Shown here piece after piece: positions 62,896 to 64,000 of a stretch of 64,000 bases of DNA (positions are counted from its first letter, which is position 1; every line of letters begins with the position of its first letter). This DNA is from Zychaea mexicana (lineage: Eukaryota; Mucoromycota; Mucoromycetes; Mucorales; Lichtheimiaceae). The translations under genes and the position numbers were made by a program. Location: the NCBI RefSeq assembly GCF_025766255.1, contig NW_026516734.1, forward strand, positions 178,327 through 242,326, given 5' to 3'. The notes beneath the pieces were generated by a model that saw only the letters and a program-made list of their open reading frames with translations, searched no databases and was not told the DNA's origin.

Positions 62896-63906
62896 TCACG
62901 GCGGCGGTTGGGTTTTCGGTAGCAAATATACTCATGGCAAACTAGTTAAAGATGTAAGTTCGTACTTTAAGAAATGGAAAATTCACATGTATGATTACAC
63001 ACCGCTTCTATTGGATATCACAAGAGGAATACTAATGGCTGGCTCCTACAACCAGATTTGTGTGAGGAACAATGTAGCGGTTGTATTCGTTGACTACCCA
63101 CTCGCTCCAGAGTCCAAGTATCCCGCAGCTCATGAAAACGCATTTGCAGCGCTCTCTTGGGTTGTTGAAAATGGCGACTCCATAAATGTTGACGTAAGCC
63201 GTCTTGCTGTCTGCGACGACTCAGCAGGAGGCAATCTATCTGCAGTCATTCCATGTATGCATTACTATGTATATTAAGGATACGAAAGATTGAAAAGACA
63301 AAAGTGACAAAATGCAAAGCTAAAGAAGGACACTTTTACCGTTCTTAGTGATGGCGGCCAAAGAACGTGGTCTACCAAGCGCTATCAAAGCTCAGATATT
63401 ACTTTATCCCGCGACAGCAGCTTCGCGCGACAAGTACGAATCTGCAAAGCTTTTTGGCGGCGGCGACTACTATTTGAAAAACGAAGACGCTATATTCTTT
63501 GATAAGGCGTATTGGAATGACTGTGAGAAGACAAAGATCGGATTCCCAATGTTGGCGACCACCGAGGAGCTTCAAGGACTCCCACCAGCTCTAATTTTCA
63601 CCGCAGAAGCAGACATTTTGCGTGATGAAGGTGAAGACTATGCTCGTCGATTGACCAATGCTGGAGTACCTAATGCCACTGTTCGGGTCATTGGCGCAAG
63701 TACGTATTATACTCTATGTTGAAGCATGCTTCTTCTCTTTGTTACCTTACTACTACAGTGGTGGATTGTGATTACTCATGGTTCCTTCTTGTATGTGCTT
63801 AAAAACAGTTCATGGATATGCTACTGTTCCTGTTGATACACCGGCGTATGAACAAACCATGGCCATGATTACCAATCAACTGAGTGAAGCTTTTGAGAAA
63901 AAGTGA
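62896..63906 (+). pseudogene. HSL-type alpha/beta-hydrolase (esterase), 5'-truncated
   Basis: Four exons (about 62896-62954, 63056-63254, 63349-63699, 63809-63906) join in frame. The first begins at the oxyanion-hole HGGGWVFGSKYTHG; no upstream exon or start codon is found, so the N-terminal ~90 residues are missing. Then VAVVFVDYPLAPESKYPAAH, the nucleophile elbow CDDSAGGNLSAV, IKAQILLYPATAASRDKYES, ALIFTAEADILRDEGEDYAR (catalytic Asp) and IHGYA (catalytic His). The elbow is normally GDSAGG; here the first Gly is Asp (DDSAGG). Exons show no nonsense codons. The family (bacterial/fungal acetyl-hydrolases) hydrolyses short-chain esters. AATAAA follows near the right edge of the window. Confidence 0.78.
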
Positions 63907-64000
63907 AGTATTATTATGCGAATGTTTCTCTGAGCAATGTAATCGTCGGTGATACTGTATAACATATTATAATAAAATATTCCATGCAGCAGCAGCATAA

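Overview
The window looks like nuclear DNA of an early-diverging fungus, most likely Mucoromycota (Mucorales-like). Genes carry many short introns (about 50-150 bp) with GTAAGT-type donors, conserved eukaryotic proteins alternate with AT-rich intergenic DNA, and there are relics of DIRS-like, Tc1/mariner-like and LINE-like elements. No bacterial operons, CRISPR arrays or rRNA genes are visible. Splice models were built by eye from donor and acceptor sites plus reading-frame continuity, and most join without any frame conflict.

Layout. 1-5.4 kb is a transposon graveyard: a decayed DIRS-like retroelement on the minus strand, unassigned broken coding relics, a broken Tc1/mariner-type transposase and a cysteine-rich remnant. 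7.4-8.0 kb holds a single-exon C2-domain protein. 10.5-13.7 kb holds a complete 11-exon Polo-like kinase. 15.2-17.0 kb holds an MFS transporter (minus). 17.4-18.5 kb holds COP9 signalosome subunit 8 (minus), divergent from a secreted beta-propeller protein at 18.8-20.6 kb. 20.8-21.6 kb holds mitochondrial ribosomal protein bS18m, convergent with the SUMO ligase NSE2 at 21.7-22.9 kb. 23.6-25.0 kb holds ribosomal protein eS4 with an ATG-only first exon. 25.2-27.0 kb holds a MATE transporter (minus). 28.3-28.7 kb holds a small acidic protein. 29.6-31.4 kb holds an HP1-type chromodomain/chromoshadow protein (minus). 33.2-33.6 kb holds a LINE reverse transcriptase relic. 35.4-38.7 kb holds an M3-family oligopeptidase with a probable mitochondrial presequence. 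39.5-40.4 kb holds a zinc-finger protein, followed by about 3.3 kb of simple-sequence-rich DNA. 43.7-47.3 kb holds GPI-ethanolamine phosphate transferase 2 (LAS21/GPI7, minus), sharing a 195-bp divergent promoter with snurportin-1 at 47.5-49.2 kb. 49.4 kb holds an orphan ORF. 50.8-53.6 kb holds uncertain coding relics and a 177-bp tandem repeat. 57.2-57.8 kb holds a nucleoside/nucleobase deaminase.

58-64 kb is a block of damaged metabolic genes: an MDR-family reductase with two frameshifts, a chimeric and catalytically altered M18 aminopeptidase, and an epoxide hydrolase and an HSL-type esterase that are both 5'-truncated and lie head-to-head. This cluster, the novel N-terminal module fused to the M18 relic, and the unassigned coding relics are the least ordinary parts. 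I found no convincing complete new system.

Functionally the intact genes are mostly single-copy housekeeping genes: mitosis, SUMO/SMC5-6, the COP9 signalosome, heterochromatin, GPI anchors, snRNP import, and cytosolic and mitochondrial translation. They do not form one pathway.
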